Shown here: piece by piece, positions 35,471 to 44,365 of the stretch
How the letters are laid out: every line of letters starts with the position of its first letter
How positions within the stretch are numbered: position 1 is the stretch's first letter
Source: an uncultured Bacteroidaceae bacterium
GTDB lineage: Bacteria > Bacteroidota > Bacteroidia > Bacteroidales > Bacteroidaceae
DNA length: 64,000 bases
Assembly (NCBI GenBank): GCA_944320955.1
Contig: CALUJL010000010.1
Span: forward strand, 1-64,000
Direction of reading: 5' to 3'
Program-made: the position numbers and the translations under genes
Notes under the pieces: generated by a model
The model's database searches: none
What the model was told of the DNA's origin: nothing
The model's input: the letters and a program-made list of their open reading frames with translations, nothing else

Positions 35471-35553
35471 AAAAAAGCCCTGCCACTTTTCCCCGAAAGC
35501 CCTGCCGCTTTTTCCCGAAACCGCTGCCACTTTTCCCGAAAAGCCCCGCCACC
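35470..35553. repeat. 22-bp repeat array 3' of the YfcE-like gene
   Basis: Four units in the reverse orientation (cores CCCTGCCA, CCCTGCCG, CGCTGCCA, CCCCGCCA). It starts at the stop codon. The remaining part of the 308-bp gap to korA carries AT-rich promoter sequence only. Confidence 0.88.
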
Positions 35554-35658
35554 CTCCCCCGCAGCCGGGCAGCCGCAAACCGCAAACCTCCCGGCAAAAA
35601 AAGAAAAACGTCAGCCCAAGCCGCAAAACCGCCGACAGACTGTAAAAAAACAGCCCCA

Positions 35659-35666
35659 TAACTTTG
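35659..35666 (+). promoter_or_regulatory. -7 box candidate of korAB
   Basis: TAACTTTG, about 112 bp before korA. Two further TTTG sequences follow within 30 bp, so the exact start site is uncertain and the leader would be roughly 100 nt. Confidence 0.4.
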
Positions 35667-35778
35667 CCGAATCAAAAGAACTTTGCGAAATTTGCGCCGT
35701 TACAACGGAAAAAACGCCAACCGGTAAACAAACTAACCCTACAAGGGAAAAAACATACCCTCATAACCGATACCTTTT

Positions 35779-37638
35779 ATGACAAACAACATGATGGTAA
35801 AAGAATTGGAGAAAGTCGTAGTACGCTTCTCCGGAGACTCCGGCGACGGCATGCAGCTGGCCGGAAACATCTTCTCGAACGTCTCGGCCACGGTGGGCAA
35901 TGACATCTGCACATTCCCCGACTATCCCGCCGACATCCGCGCCCCGCAAGGCTCCCTCACGGGCGTATCCGGATTCCAGGTACACATAGGCGCAGGAAAA
36001 GTGCATACGCCCGGCGACCAGTGCGACGTGCTCGTGGCCATGAACCCCGCCGCGCTCAAGACCCAGTACAAGTTTTGCAAACCCGGGGCCGTCATCATCA
36101 TCGACACCGACAGCTTCACCCGCAAAGACCTGGACAAAGCCCTCATCACCTCCGACGACCCCTTCGAAGAGCTCGGCATCAAAAACGAAATCATAGCCGC
36201 GCCCATCTCCTCCATGTGCAAGGAAAGCCTGAAGGACAGCGGAATGGACAACAAGTCCATCCTCCGTTGCAAAAACATGTTCGCCCTCGGGCTCGTCTGC
36301 TGGCTCTTTAACCGAGAGATCCCCCTGGCTGAAAATATGCTCAGGGAGAAATTCGCAAAGAAGCCCGCAATCGCCGAAGCCAACATCAAGGTTCTCAACG
36401 ACGGCTACAACTACGGCCACAATACCCACGCCAACGGAGCCGTAACCTACAAGATAGAAAGCAACGGCCCCAAGGCAAAAGGCCGCTACATGGACATCAA
36501 CGGCAACAAAGCCACCTGCTACGGCCTCATAGCCGCAGCCGAAAAAGCCGGACTCCAGCTCTATCTCGGCTCTTACCCCATCACCCCCGCCACCGACATC
36601 CTACACGAACTGAGCAAACACAAGTCCCTCGGCATAAAGACCGTGCAGTGCGAAGACGAAATAGCAGGCTGCGCCTCCGCCGTGGGAGCCTCTTTCGCAG
36701 GAGCGCTGGCCGTAACCTCCACTTCCGGCCCCGGAATCTGCCTGAAGAGCGAGGCAATGAACCTCGCGGTCATCGCCGAATTGCCACTCGTCGTGGTCGA
36801 CGTGCAAAGAGGCGGCCCCTCTACCGGAATGCCCACCAAGTCTGAACAAACCGACTTGCTCCAGGCACTATACGGGCGCAACGGCGAGAGCCCGATGCCC
36901 GTGATTGCCGCCACTTCGCCCACCAATTGCTTCGACGCGGCGTACCAAGCTGCAAAAATTGCAGTCGAACACATGACACCCGTAGTACTTCTGACCGACG
37001 CCTTCGTGGCAAACGGCGCCGCGGCATGGAAATTGCCCGACCTGGAGAAGGACTATCCCGCCATCACGCCCCACCGCGTCACGCCCGACATGGCCGGCTC
37101 GTGGACTCCCTATACGCGCGATCCGGAAAACGGCGCCCGCTATTGGGCCGTGCCCGGCACTCCCGGCTTCAGCCACCGCATCGGCGGCCTGGAGAAAAGC
37201 AGCGCGACGGGAGCCATCTCCACCGAACCGGAAAACCACGACCTGATGACGCGGCTCCGGGCTGAGAAAGTGGCAAAAATTGCCGACTCCCTGCCGCTTC
37301 AGCAAGTGGAAGGGCCGGAAGACGCAGACCTCCTCATCGTGGGCTGGGGCGGGACCTACGGCCACCTCTACTCCGCCATGGAAGAGATGAACGCCCAAGG
37401 CAAGAAAGTGGCGCTGGCACAGTTCCAATACATCAACCCCCTGCCCAAAAACACTGCCGAACTCCTCTGTCGCTACAAGAAGATCGTCGTGGCCGAGCAG
37501 AACAGCGGGCAGTTTGCCGCATACCTGCGCTCCAAAATCCCCGCCGCACCCATCACGGCGCAATTCAACCAAGTAAAAGGACAACCGTTCGTCACGAAAG
37601 AACTCGTTGCCGCATTCACCAAAATCCTGGAGGACTAA
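35779..37638 (+). CDS. korA: 2-oxoacid:ferredoxin oxidoreductase, alpha (fused gamma-alpha) subunit
   Basis: 619 residues. The N-terminal 190 residues are the gamma-type domain (VVRFSGDSGDGMQLAGNIFSN, PDYPADIRAP), followed by the alpha domain (GSYPITPATDILHELSKHK, ECEDEIAG-like QCEDEIAGCASAVGASFAGA, TSTSGPGICLKSEAMNLA). With the beta subunit it oxidises a 2-oxoacid, most likely 2-oxoglutarate, to its acyl-CoA and reduces ferredoxin; it can also run in the reductive direction in anaerobes. The fused architecture and lack of separate delta/gamma genes favour Kor over Por. An alternative start MMVKELEK lies four codons in. Confidence 0.92.
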   Translation: MTNNMMVKELEKVVVRFSGDSGDGMQLAGNIFSNVSATVGNDICTFPDYPADIRAPQGSLTGVSGFQVHIGAGKVHTPGDQCDVLVAMNPAALKTQYKFCKPGAVIIIDTDSFTRKDLDKALITSDDPFEELGIKNEIIAAPISSMCKESLKDSGMDNKSILRCKNMFALGLVCWLFNREIPLAENMLREKFAKKPAIAEANIKVLNDGYNYGHNTHANGAVTYKIESNGPKAKGRYMDINGNKATCYGLIAAAEKAGLQLYLGSYPITPATDILHELSKHKSLGIKTVQCEDEIAGCASAVGASFAGALAVTSTSGPGICLKSEAMNLAVIAELPLVVVDVQRGGPSTGMPTKSEQTDLLQALYGRNGESPMPVIAATSPTNCFDAAYQAAKIAVEHMTPVVLLTDAFVANGAAAWKLPDLEKDYPAITPHRVTPDMAGSWTPYTRDPENGARYWAVPGTPGFSHRIGGLEKSSATGAISTEPENHDLMTRLRAEKVAKIADSLPLQQVEGPEDADLLIVGWGGTYGHLYSAMEEMNAQGKKVALAQFQYINPLPKNTAELLCRYKKIVVAEQNSGQFAAYLRSKIPAAPITAQFNQVKGQPFVTKELVAAFTKILED

Positions 37639-37641
37639 CTC

Positions 37642-38643
37642 ATGCAATACACAGCAAACGACTATAAAGCCGGGCAGCCCCGCTGGTGCCCCGGCTGCGG
37701 CGACCACGCTTTCCTGGCCTCGCTGCACAAGGCAATGGCCGAAATCGGGACCAACCCCGACGACATTGCCGTAATCTCCGGCATCGGCTGCTCCTCGCGC
37801 CTGCCCTACTATATGAATACGTATGGCTTCCACACCATCCACGGCCGCGCCGCTGCCGTGGCCACGGGCGTGAAAGTGGCCAACCCGAAGCTCACCGTAT
37901 GGCAAATCTCGGGCGACGGCGACGGGCTCGCCATCGGAGGCAACCATTTCATACACGCTTTGCGCCGGAACATCAACTTAAATATGATTTTGCTCAACAA
38001 CCGTATCTACGGGCTCACCAAGGGACAGTACTCGCCCACCTCGCCCCGCGGATTCGTCAGCAAGTCTTCGCCCTACGGCACGGTGGAAGACCCGTTCCAC
38101 CCTGCGGAACTGGCCTTCGGCGCACGCGGACAATTTTTTGCACGCTGCGTGGCCACCGACGCGCCGGGCAGTGTGGAAGTTCTCACGGCCGCCGCGCGGC
38201 ATAAGGGAGCCTCCGTGGTCGAGGTGCTGCAGAACTGTGTCATTTTCAACAACGGCGCTTACGACAGCATCTACACCAAAGAGGGACGCGCCAAGAACGC
38301 TATCTATCTGGAGCAGGGCAAACCGATGATTTTCGGCGAGAACGGCGAATTCGGCCTCATGCAGGAAGGCTTCGGCCTGAAGGTCGTGCGGCTCGGCGAG
38401 AACGGAATCACCGAAAAGGACCTCCTCGTCCACGACGCGCACTGCGCCGACAACACGCTCCAGCTGAAGCTCGCCCTCATGGAAGGCCCCGACTTCCCCA
38501 TAGCCCTCGGCGTAATCCGCGATGTGGAAGCCCCCTCGTATGAAGAGGCCGTGGAAGCACAGATAGAAGAAGTGAAGGCCAAGAAGCCCTACCACAACTT
38601 TGCCGAACTGCTGGCCACGAACGACACGTGGGAGGTGAAGTAA
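37642..38643 (+). CDS. korB: 2-oxoacid:ferredoxin oxidoreductase, beta subunit
   Basis: 333 residues, starting 3 bp after korA. It carries the thiamine diphosphate site (ISGDGDGLAIGGNHF, then LLNNRIYGLTKGQYSPTS) and iron-sulfur ligands, with CPGCGDH near residue 17 and further Cys at GIGCSSR and LQNC. This matches the short Kor/Por beta type that binds one [4Fe-4S] cluster. It pairs with korA in the cytoplasm. A terminator follows 36 bp after the stop. Confidence 0.93.
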   Translation: MQYTANDYKAGQPRWCPGCGDHAFLASLHKAMAEIGTNPDDIAVISGIGCSSRLPYYMNTYGFHTIHGRAAAVATGVKVANPKLTVWQISGDGDGLAIGGNHFIHALRRNINLNMILLNNRIYGLTKGQYSPTSPRGFVSKSSPYGTVEDPFHPAELAFGARGQFFARCVATDAPGSVEVLTAAARHKGASVVEVLQNCVIFNNGAYDSIYTKEGRAKNAIYLEQGKPMIFGENGEFGLMQEGFGLKVVRLGENGITEKDLLVHDAHCADNTLQLKLALMEGPDFPIALGVIRDVEAPSYEEAVEAQIEEVKAKKPYHNFAELLATNDTWEVK

Positions 38644-38678
38644 CCCTCCACGGCATTACCCCGTTTTCACCCATGAAG

Positions 38679-38714
38679 AATCGGACGCACCCCGGCGGTG
38701 CGCCCGATTTTTTC
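38679..38714 (+). terminator. Terminator of korAB
   Basis: Stem TCGGaCGCACC / GGTGCGcCCGA with one mismatch, then TTTTTT. A repeat array follows 37 bp later, so here both kinds of element are present. Confidence 0.85.
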
Positions 38715-38750
38715 ATTTCCCCCCGCGCAAGCTCCGCCCGGCGGCAGCAC

Positions 38751-38832
38751 AAAAGCCGGAAAGATGCGGCACTTTTCCCGGAGAGTGCCGCATCTTTTCC
38801 GAAAAAGTCCCTGCGCTTTTCGGGAAAAGAGG
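38751..38832. repeat. 22-bp repeat array upstream of spmAB
   Basis: Cores include ATGCGGCA and TGCCGCAT, exact reverse complements giving a 13-bp perfect stem (38761-38773 with 38784-38796), then TCCCTGCG. Its last CTTTTC lies about 23 bp before the spmAB -7 box, near where a -33 element would be. Confidence 0.9.
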
Positions 38833-38843
38833 AAGAGTTTCCG

Positions 38844-38851
38844 TATTTTTG
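38844..38851 (+). promoter_or_regulatory. -7 box of spmAB
   Basis: TATTTTTG, 12 bp before the ATG at 38864. With transcription starting a few bases after the box, the leader would be very short and the upstream ATG at 38849 would not be transcribed, which decides the start. Confidence 0.6.
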
Positions 38852-38863
38852 CAGTCAAAAAGA

Positions 38864-40096
38864 ATGGTACTCAACTATATTTGGATCGGTTTCTTCCTCG
38901 TGGCGCTGGCAGTAGCCCTCGTCCGCCTCTTCTTCTTCGGCGAGACGGACGTCTTCACGGCCATCATCGACTCCACTTTCGCCTCCTCCAAGACCGCTTT
39001 CGAGATAAGCCTCGGCCTGACGGGCGTGCTCTCCCTGTGGATGGGCCTGATGAAAATAGGCGAAGCCGGCGGGCTGATCCAGGTCTTCTCCCGCATGCTG
39101 GACCCCGTATTCCGGCGGCTTTTCCCCGAAATACCCAAGGGGCATCCCGCCTCGGGCGCCATCTTCATGAACGTGGCGGCCAACATGCTGGGGCTCGACA
39201 ACGCCGCCACGCCCTTGGGGCTGAAGGCCATGCAGGAACTCCAGAGCCTCAACCCGCAGAAGGACACGGCCAGCAACCCGATGATCATGTTCCTCGTGCT
39301 CAACTCCTCGGGGCTTATCCTCATCCCGGTGAGCATCCTCGTCTACCGTGCCCAGCAGGGCGCGGCCCAACCGACGGACGTCTTCATCCCGATCCTCATA
39401 TCTACCTTTATTTCCACCCTCGTGGGCATCATCGTGGTGAGCGCCTACCAGCGGATCAACCTGCTCAACCGCACGATCCTCTGCTTCCTGGGCGGGACGG
39501 CCCTCTTCATTGCCGCGCTGATGGCCGGCTTTTCGCAATTGGACAAGGACGAAATGAACGCCTACAGCACGCTGGCGGCCAACTGCCTGCTCTTTCTGGT
39601 CATCATCGGCTTCATCGTGCAGGGAATGCGCCGGCGCGTCAACGTCTACGAGCAGTTCGTCGAAGGCGCCAAGGAAGGCTTTTCCACCGCGGTGCGCATC
39701 ATTCCCTACCTTGTGGCCATCCTCGTGGCCGTAGGCGTCTTCCGCGCCTCTGGAGCCATGGGGCTTCTGGTCGACGGCGTGCGGTGGCTCCTGGACAGCT
39801 GCGGCGTCGACAGCCAGTTCGTAGGCGCTCTCCCCACCGCACTGATGAAGCCTCTGAGCGGGAGCGGCTCCCGCGGCATGATGGTGGACGCGATGGCCAC
39901 CTACGGCGCCGACTCTTTCGTCGGAAGACTGGCCTGCATGGTGCAAGGCTCTACCGATACGACGTTCTACATCCTGGCCGTCTACTTCGGCAGCGTAGGC
40001 ATCCGCAAGACGCGCCACGCCGTGACCTGCGGATTGCTGGCCGACTTCTCCGGGACGATAGCCGCCATCCTGCTCTGCTACTTCTTCTTCGGATAA
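38864..40096 (+). CDS. Fused SpmA-SpmB nucleoside-recognition-domain membrane protein
   Basis: 410 residues from MVLNYIWIGFFLVALAVALV. Two nucleoside-recognition (Gate) domains in tandem: the SpmA-like half (MKIGEAGGLIQVFSRMLDPVF, NMLGLDNAATPLGLKAM) and the SpmB-like half from about residue 225 (EGAKEGFSTAVRIIPYLVAIL, ALPTALMKPLSGSGSRGMM, CMVQGSTDTTFYILAVYFG). About ten transmembrane helices. In spore formers SpmA and SpmB act in spore core dehydration; this organism is not expected to make spores, so the fused form probably transports an unknown solute. The name records homology only. Confidence 0.88.
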   Translation: MVLNYIWIGFFLVALAVALVRLFFFGETDVFTAIIDSTFASSKTAFEISLGLTGVLSLWMGLMKIGEAGGLIQVFSRMLDPVFRRLFPEIPKGHPASGAIFMNVAANMLGLDNAATPLGLKAMQELQSLNPQKDTASNPMIMFLVLNSSGLILIPVSILVYRAQQGAAQPTDVFIPILISTFISTLVGIIVVSAYQRINLLNRTILCFLGGTALFIAALMAGFSQLDKDEMNAYSTLAANCLLFLVIIGFIVQGMRRRVNVYEQFVEGAKEGFSTAVRIIPYLVAILVAVGVFRASGAMGLLVDGVRWLLDSCGVDSQFVGALPTALMKPLSGSGSRGMMVDAMATYGADSFVGRLACMVQGSTDTTFYILAVYFGSVGIRKTRHAVTCGLLADFSGTIAAILLCYFFFG

Positions 40097-40112
40097 AAAA
40101 CAGCATACACCC

Positions 40113-40544
40113 ATGATCACATACCAAACGGACGGCACACAGATGCCCAAGCTCAAGAAGCGCCAGACCAGCGCCTGGATACGGGAAGTGGCCCGCAGCT
40201 ACGGGAAACAGGTGGGCGAGATAGCCTACATCTTCTGCAGCGACGAGCGCATCCTCGACGTAAACCGCCAATACCTGCAGCACGATTACTATACGGACAT
40301 CATCACCTTCGACTACAGCGAGGGCAACCGCCTCTCGGGCGACCTCTTTATCAGCCTCGACACGGTGCGCTCCAATTCCGAGCAGTACCAAACACCCTAC
40401 GGCACAGAGCTCCACCGCGTCATCATCCACGGCATCCTCCACCTCTGCGGCATCGACGACAAAGCCCCCGGGGCGCGCGCCACGATGGAAGCCGCCGAAA
40501 ACCGCGCCCTCGCCCTCCTCCCCTCCCTCCGTCCCGGGCAATAA
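40113..40544 (+). CDS. ybeY: rRNA maturation endoribonuclease YbeY
   Basis: 143 residues. Zinc-dependent RNase for 16S rRNA 3' end processing and ribosome quality control. The family signature is present as HRVIIHGILHLCGIDD, giving two His of the canonical H-G-x-L-H-L-x-G-x-D-H, but the third His is replaced by Asp (GIDDK). This variant may use Asp as the third metal ligand. DYYTDIITFDYSEG and GDLFISLDT are the other conserved blocks. It lies between spmAB and mutS with gaps of 16 and 12 bp, so it is in an operon with both. Confidence 0.93.
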   Translation: MITYQTDGTQMPKLKKRQTSAWIREVARSYGKQVGEIAYIFCSDERILDVNRQYLQHDYYTDIITFDYSEGNRLSGDLFISLDTVRSNSEQYQTPYGTELHRVIIHGILHLCGIDDKAPGARATMEAAENRALALLPSLRPGQ

Positions 40545-40556
40545 ACGCAGACAAGC

Positions 40557-43187
40557 ATGGCAGCAAAAGACATCGTCCTCACCCCCATGATGAAGCAGTA
40601 CCTTGAGCTCAAGGAGAAACACCCCGACGCGCTCATGCTCTTCCGCTGCGGCGACTTCTACGAGACCTACTCCGACGACGCCGTCACGGCTGCCGAAATC
40701 CTGGGCATCACCCTCACCCGCCGCGCAAACGGCAAGGGGAAGACCATCGAAATGGCAGGCTTCCCCCACCATGCCCTCGACACTTACCTCCCCAAGCTCA
40801 TCCGCGCCGGCCGGAGAGTGGCCATCTGCGACCAACTCGAAGACCCGAAACTGGCAAAAAAGCTCGTCAAACGCGGAATCACGGAGCTCGTCACCCCCGG
40901 AGTCGCCATGAGCGACACCGTCCTGAGCTACAAGGAAAACAATTTCCTCTGCGCCATCAGCTTCGGCAGCAAAGCCCCGCAGCAGTGCGGCATAGCCCTG
41001 CTGGACATCTCCACCGGCGAATTCCTCCTCTCCGAGGGCAAGGAAGAATACATAGACAAGCTGCTGAACAACTTTGCCCCCAAGGAAGTGCTGCTCATGC
41101 GGGGCACCCTGCCGCGATTCAAGGCCACTTTCAGCGCCAAGCCCTTCACCTACGAGCTGGAGGACTGGGCTTTCAGCGAAAACTCGGCCCGCGAGCGCCT
41201 CTTGCGCCACTTCGAGACGAAAAACCTCAAGGGCTTCGGCGTAGAGCGCCTGCGCCTGGGCCAAACGGCGGCCGGAGCCATCCTGCACTACCTGGACATT
41301 ACGCAACACACGCAGACCGGGCATATTTTGAGCCTGCGCCGCATCGAAGAAGAGCGCTTCGTCCGGCTCGACCGCTTCACCTGCCGGAGCCTGGAGCTTA
41401 CGGAAAGCATGAGCGGCGAGGGGAAAAGCCTGCTCGACGTCATCGACCACACGGCCTGCCCCATGGGGGCGCGGCTCCTGCGCCGCTGGATTCTCTTCCC
41501 GCTCAAGGAGAAAGCCGAGATCGACGCCCGGCTCGACGGCGTGGAGCACTTCTTCCGCCGGCCGCAGGAGCGCGACACGCTGGAGGAACAGCTGCAGCAG
41601 GTGGGCGACATGGAGCGCATCCTCTCGAAGATCGCCGTGGGGCGCGTCTCCCCGCGCGAGGTCAACCAGCTGCGGCGGGCGCTCCAGGCCGTGCAGACCG
41701 TCAAGTCCGTCTGCCTCGGGGCCGACAACGAGACGATACGCCACCTGGGGGAAAAACTGGACGAATGCCGCGGACTGTGCGAAACCATCGGCCGCACGAT
41801 CAAAGACGACCCTCCCGCCGTCAGCGGCCGGCCGGGCACGATACGCGACGGAGTGAGCCCCGAGCTCGACGAGCTGCGCCACATAGCCTACGAAGGCAAG
41901 GACTACCTGCTCCGCCTCCAGCAGCGCGAGAGCGAAGAGACCGGCATCCCCTCCCTGAAGATAGCCTACAACAACGTCTTCGGCTACTACATCGAAGTGC
42001 GCAACACACACAAGGAAAAAGTGCCCGAAGCATGGATCCGCCGCCAGACGCTGGTCAACGCCGAACGCTACATCACCCCCGAGTTGAAAGAGTATGAGGA
42101 AAAAATCCTCGGTGCCGAGGAGAAGATACTCACCATCGAGACCGAGCTCTACAACCGCCTCGTCTCGCAGCTGGCGGGCAGCATCCCCCAGATGCAGGCC
42201 GACGCCCTCGTCTTGGCCCGGCTCGACTGCCTGCTCTCCTTTGCCTTCACCGCGCGCGAAAGGCGCTACGTGCGCCCCGTCATAGCCGACGACCGCCTGC
42301 TCACCATCTGCCAGGGGCGCCACCCCGTCATCGAGACCCAAATGCCACCCGGCGAGCGCTATATCGCCAACGACGTGGAGCTCTCCGCCGCCGGGCAGCA
42401 GATACTCATCATCACCGGCCCCAACATGGCCGGAAAGTCCGCCCTCCTGCGCCAGACGGCCCTCATCACCCTGATGGCGCAGATGGGGAGTTTCGTCCCG
42501 GCCGAGAGCGCGCACGTCGGGATCGTCGACAAAATCTTCACCCGCGTAGGCGCCAGCGACAACATCTCCGCCGGAGAGTCCACCTTCATGGTAGAAATGA
42601 GCGAAGCGGCCAACATCCTCAACAACGTCACCCCGCACAGCCTCGTGCTTTTCGACGAACTCGGCCGCGGAACCTCCACCTACGACGGCATCTCCATAGC
42701 ATGGGCCATCGTGGAGTACCTCCACGAAAAACCCCAGGCCCAAGCCCGCACCCTCTTTGCCACGCACTACCACGAACTCAACGAGATGGAAAAGACCTTC
42801 TCCCGCATCCGCAACTTCAACGTCTCCGTGCGCGAAGTGGACAACAAGGTAGTCTTCCTGCGGAAACTCGTGCCCGGCGGCAGCGAGCACTCCTTCGGAA
42901 TCCACGTGGCCCGCATGGCCGGCATGCCGAAGAGCATCGTCCAGCGCGCCGAGACCATCCTCAAACAGCTCGAAGCCAACGCCGCCGGCGGAAAAGACGC
43001 GGCCAAGAACGTGCGCAACGTGGCCGAAAACGCCGGACGGGGCATGCAGCTCAGCTTCTTCCAGCTGGACGATCCCGTGCTCTCCCAGGTGCGCGACGAG
43101 ATACTGAACCTCGACGTCGACAACCTCACGCCGCTCGAAGCGCTCAACAAGCTAAACGAAATAAAGAAAATCGTGCGGGGAAAATGA
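40557..43187 (+). CDS. mutS: DNA mismatch repair protein MutS
   Basis: 876 residues. The N-terminal mismatch-recognition domain has the FYE motif ([14 protein letters not shown], Phe wedge and Glu). Connector, lever and clamp domains follow, and the ATPase domain has Walker [14 protein letters not shown], Walker [16 protein letters not shown] and the signature region [12 protein letters not shown]. It recognises mismatches and recruits MutL. The C-terminal 60 residues form the short tetramerisation tail. The repeat array starts one base after the stop codon. Confidence 0.97.
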   Translation: MAAKDIVLTPMMKQYLELKEKHPDALMLFRCGDFYETYSDDAVTAAEILGITLTRRANGKGKTIEMAGFPHHALDTYLPKLIRAGRRVAICDQLEDPKLAKKLVKRGITELVTPGVAMSDTVLSYKENNFLCAISFGSKAPQQCGIALLDISTGEFLLSEGKEEYIDKLLNNFAPKEVLLMRGTLPRFKATFSAKPFTYELEDWAFSENSARERLLRHFETKNLKGFGVERLRLGQTAAGAILHYLDITQHTQTGHILSLRRIEEERFVRLDRFTCRSLELTESMSGEGKSLLDVIDHTACPMGARLLRRWILFPLKEKAEIDARLDGVEHFFRRPQERDTLEEQLQQVGDMERILSKIAVGRVSPREVNQLRRALQAVQTVKSVCLGADNETIRHLGEKLDECRGLCETIGRTIKDDPPAVSGRPGTIRDGVSPELDELRHIAYEGKDYLLRLQQRESEETGIPSLKIAYNNVFGYYIEVRNTHKEKVPEAWIRRQTLVNAERYITPELKEYEEKILGAEEKILTIETELYNRLVSQLAGSIPQMQADALVLARLDCLLSFAFTARERRYVRPVIADDRLLTICQGRHPVIETQMPPGERYIANDVELSAAGQQILIITGPNMAGKSALLRQTALITLMAQMGSFVPAESAHVGIVDKIFTRVGASDNISAGESTFMVEMSEAANILNNVTPHSLVLFDELGRGTSTYDGISIAWAIVEYLHEKPQAQARTLFATHYHELNEMEKTFSRIRNFNVSVREVDNKVVFLRKLVPGGSEHSFGIHVARMAGMPKSIVQRAETILKQLEANAAGGKDAAKNVRNVAENAGRGMQLSFFQLDDPVLSQVRDEILNLDVDNLTPLEALNKLNEIKKIVRGK

Positions 43188-43256
43188 GAAAAAGCGGCAG
43201 CACTTCCGCCCGAAAGCCCTGCCGCTTTTTGCGGAAAGCCCTGCACCTTTTTCCCC
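43188..43256. repeat. 22-bp repeat array between mutS and ruvB
   Basis: A-run ends at 43194, 43216 and 43238, exactly 22 bp apart. Cores CGGCAGCA, CCCTGCCG and CCCTGCAC. It begins immediately after the mutS stop. Confidence 0.9.
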
Positions 43257-43284
43257 ACAGAAGAAACGAATCGGAAAAAAACAC

Positions 43285-44328
43285 ATGGACGAAACCTTCG
43301 ACATACGCCAGCAAGCCTGCTCCAAGCGCGAGCGCGACTTCGAAAACGTGCTCCGCCCCCTCACCTTCGACGACTTCAACGGCCAGGACAAGGCGGTGGA
43401 AAACCTACGGGTCTTCGTGCAGGCCGCCAAACTCCGCGGCGAAGCCCTCGACCACACCCTCCTCCACGGCCCCCCCGGGCTGGGCAAGACGACACTCTCG
43501 CAAATCATTTCCAACGAACTCGGCGTAGGATTCAAGATTACCTCAGGCCCCGTGCTCGACAAGCCCGGCGATCTGGCCGGAGTCCTCACCTCGCTGGAGC
43601 CGAACGACGTGCTCTTTATCGACGAGATCCACCGCCTTTCGCCCGTAGTGGAGGAGTATTTGTATTCGGCCATGGAGGATTACCGGATCGACATCATGAT
43701 CGACAAAGGACCCTCTGCGCGCTCCATACAAATCGACCTCAATCCCTTCACCCTCGTAGGGGCTACCACGAGGAGCGGCATGCTTACCGCCCCGCTCCGG
43801 GCCCGGTTCGGCATCAACCTCCACCTGGAGTACTACAACGATGCCACGCTCCGCTCCATCATCCTGCGCTCGGCCTCCATCCTGCGCGTGGCCTGCAGCG
43901 ACGACGCTGCCGCCGAGATAGCCTCCCGCAGCCGCGGCACGCCCCGCATTGCCAACGCGCTGCTGCGCCGCGTGCGCGACTTTGCCCAAGTCAAGGGCAG
44001 CGGGCAGATAAACACCTCCATCGCCCGCTACGCCCTCGAGGCGCTCAACATAGACCGCTACGGCCTTGACGAAATAGACCACAAGATTCTCTACACACTC
44101 ATAGACAAATTCGGCGGAGGCCCCGTGGGGCTCACCACCATCGCCACAGCCATCGGCGAAGACGCCGGCACGCTGGAAGAAGTCTACGAGCCCTTCCTCA
44201 TAAAAGAAGGCTTCCTCAAGCGCACTCCCCGGGGGCGCGAGGCCACCGACCTGGCCTTCCGCCACCTCGGCCGCACACCCCACCGCCTGCAGGCCGACCT
44301 CTTCGGCCCGGCCCCCGGGGAACCCTGA
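43285..44328 (+). CDS. ruvB: Holliday junction branch-migration helicase RuvB
   Basis: 347 residues. AAA+ hexameric motor that drives RuvA-bound Holliday junctions. The Walker A is [13 protein letters not shown], Walker [18 protein letters not shown], sensor and arginine finger region [18 protein letters not shown], and a C-terminal winged helix ([21 protein letters not shown]). [11 protein letters not shown] at the start is the usual RuvB beginning. ruvA is not adjacent; instead a flippase gene follows by 37 bp. Confidence 0.97.
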   Translation: MDETFDIRQQACSKRERDFENVLRPLTFDDFNGQDKAVENLRVFVQAAKLRGEALDHTLLHGPPGLGKTTLSQIISNELGVGFKITSGPVLDKPGDLAGVLTSLEPNDVLFIDEIHRLSPVVEEYLYSAMEDYRIDIMIDKGPSARSIQIDLNPFTLVGATTRSGMLTAPLRARFGINLHLEYYNDATLRSIILRSASILRVACSDDAAAEIASRSRGTPRIANALLRRVRDFAQVKGSGQINTSIARYALEALNIDRYGLDEIDHKILYTLIDKFGGGPVGLTTIATAIGEDAGTLEEVYEPFLIKEGFLKRTPRGREATDLAFRHLGRTPHRLQADLFGPAPGEP

Positions 44329-44365
44329 GGCCCTCCCCCGCACCAACCGATAAAAAACCACTCCC

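Noticed and set aside
38864-40096. Evidence that the organism forms spores
   Set aside because: The fused SpmA-SpmB protein is widespread in non-sporulating Bacteroidetes, and no other sporulation gene is here; the SpoIIE-type phosphatase belongs to a partner-switch operon.
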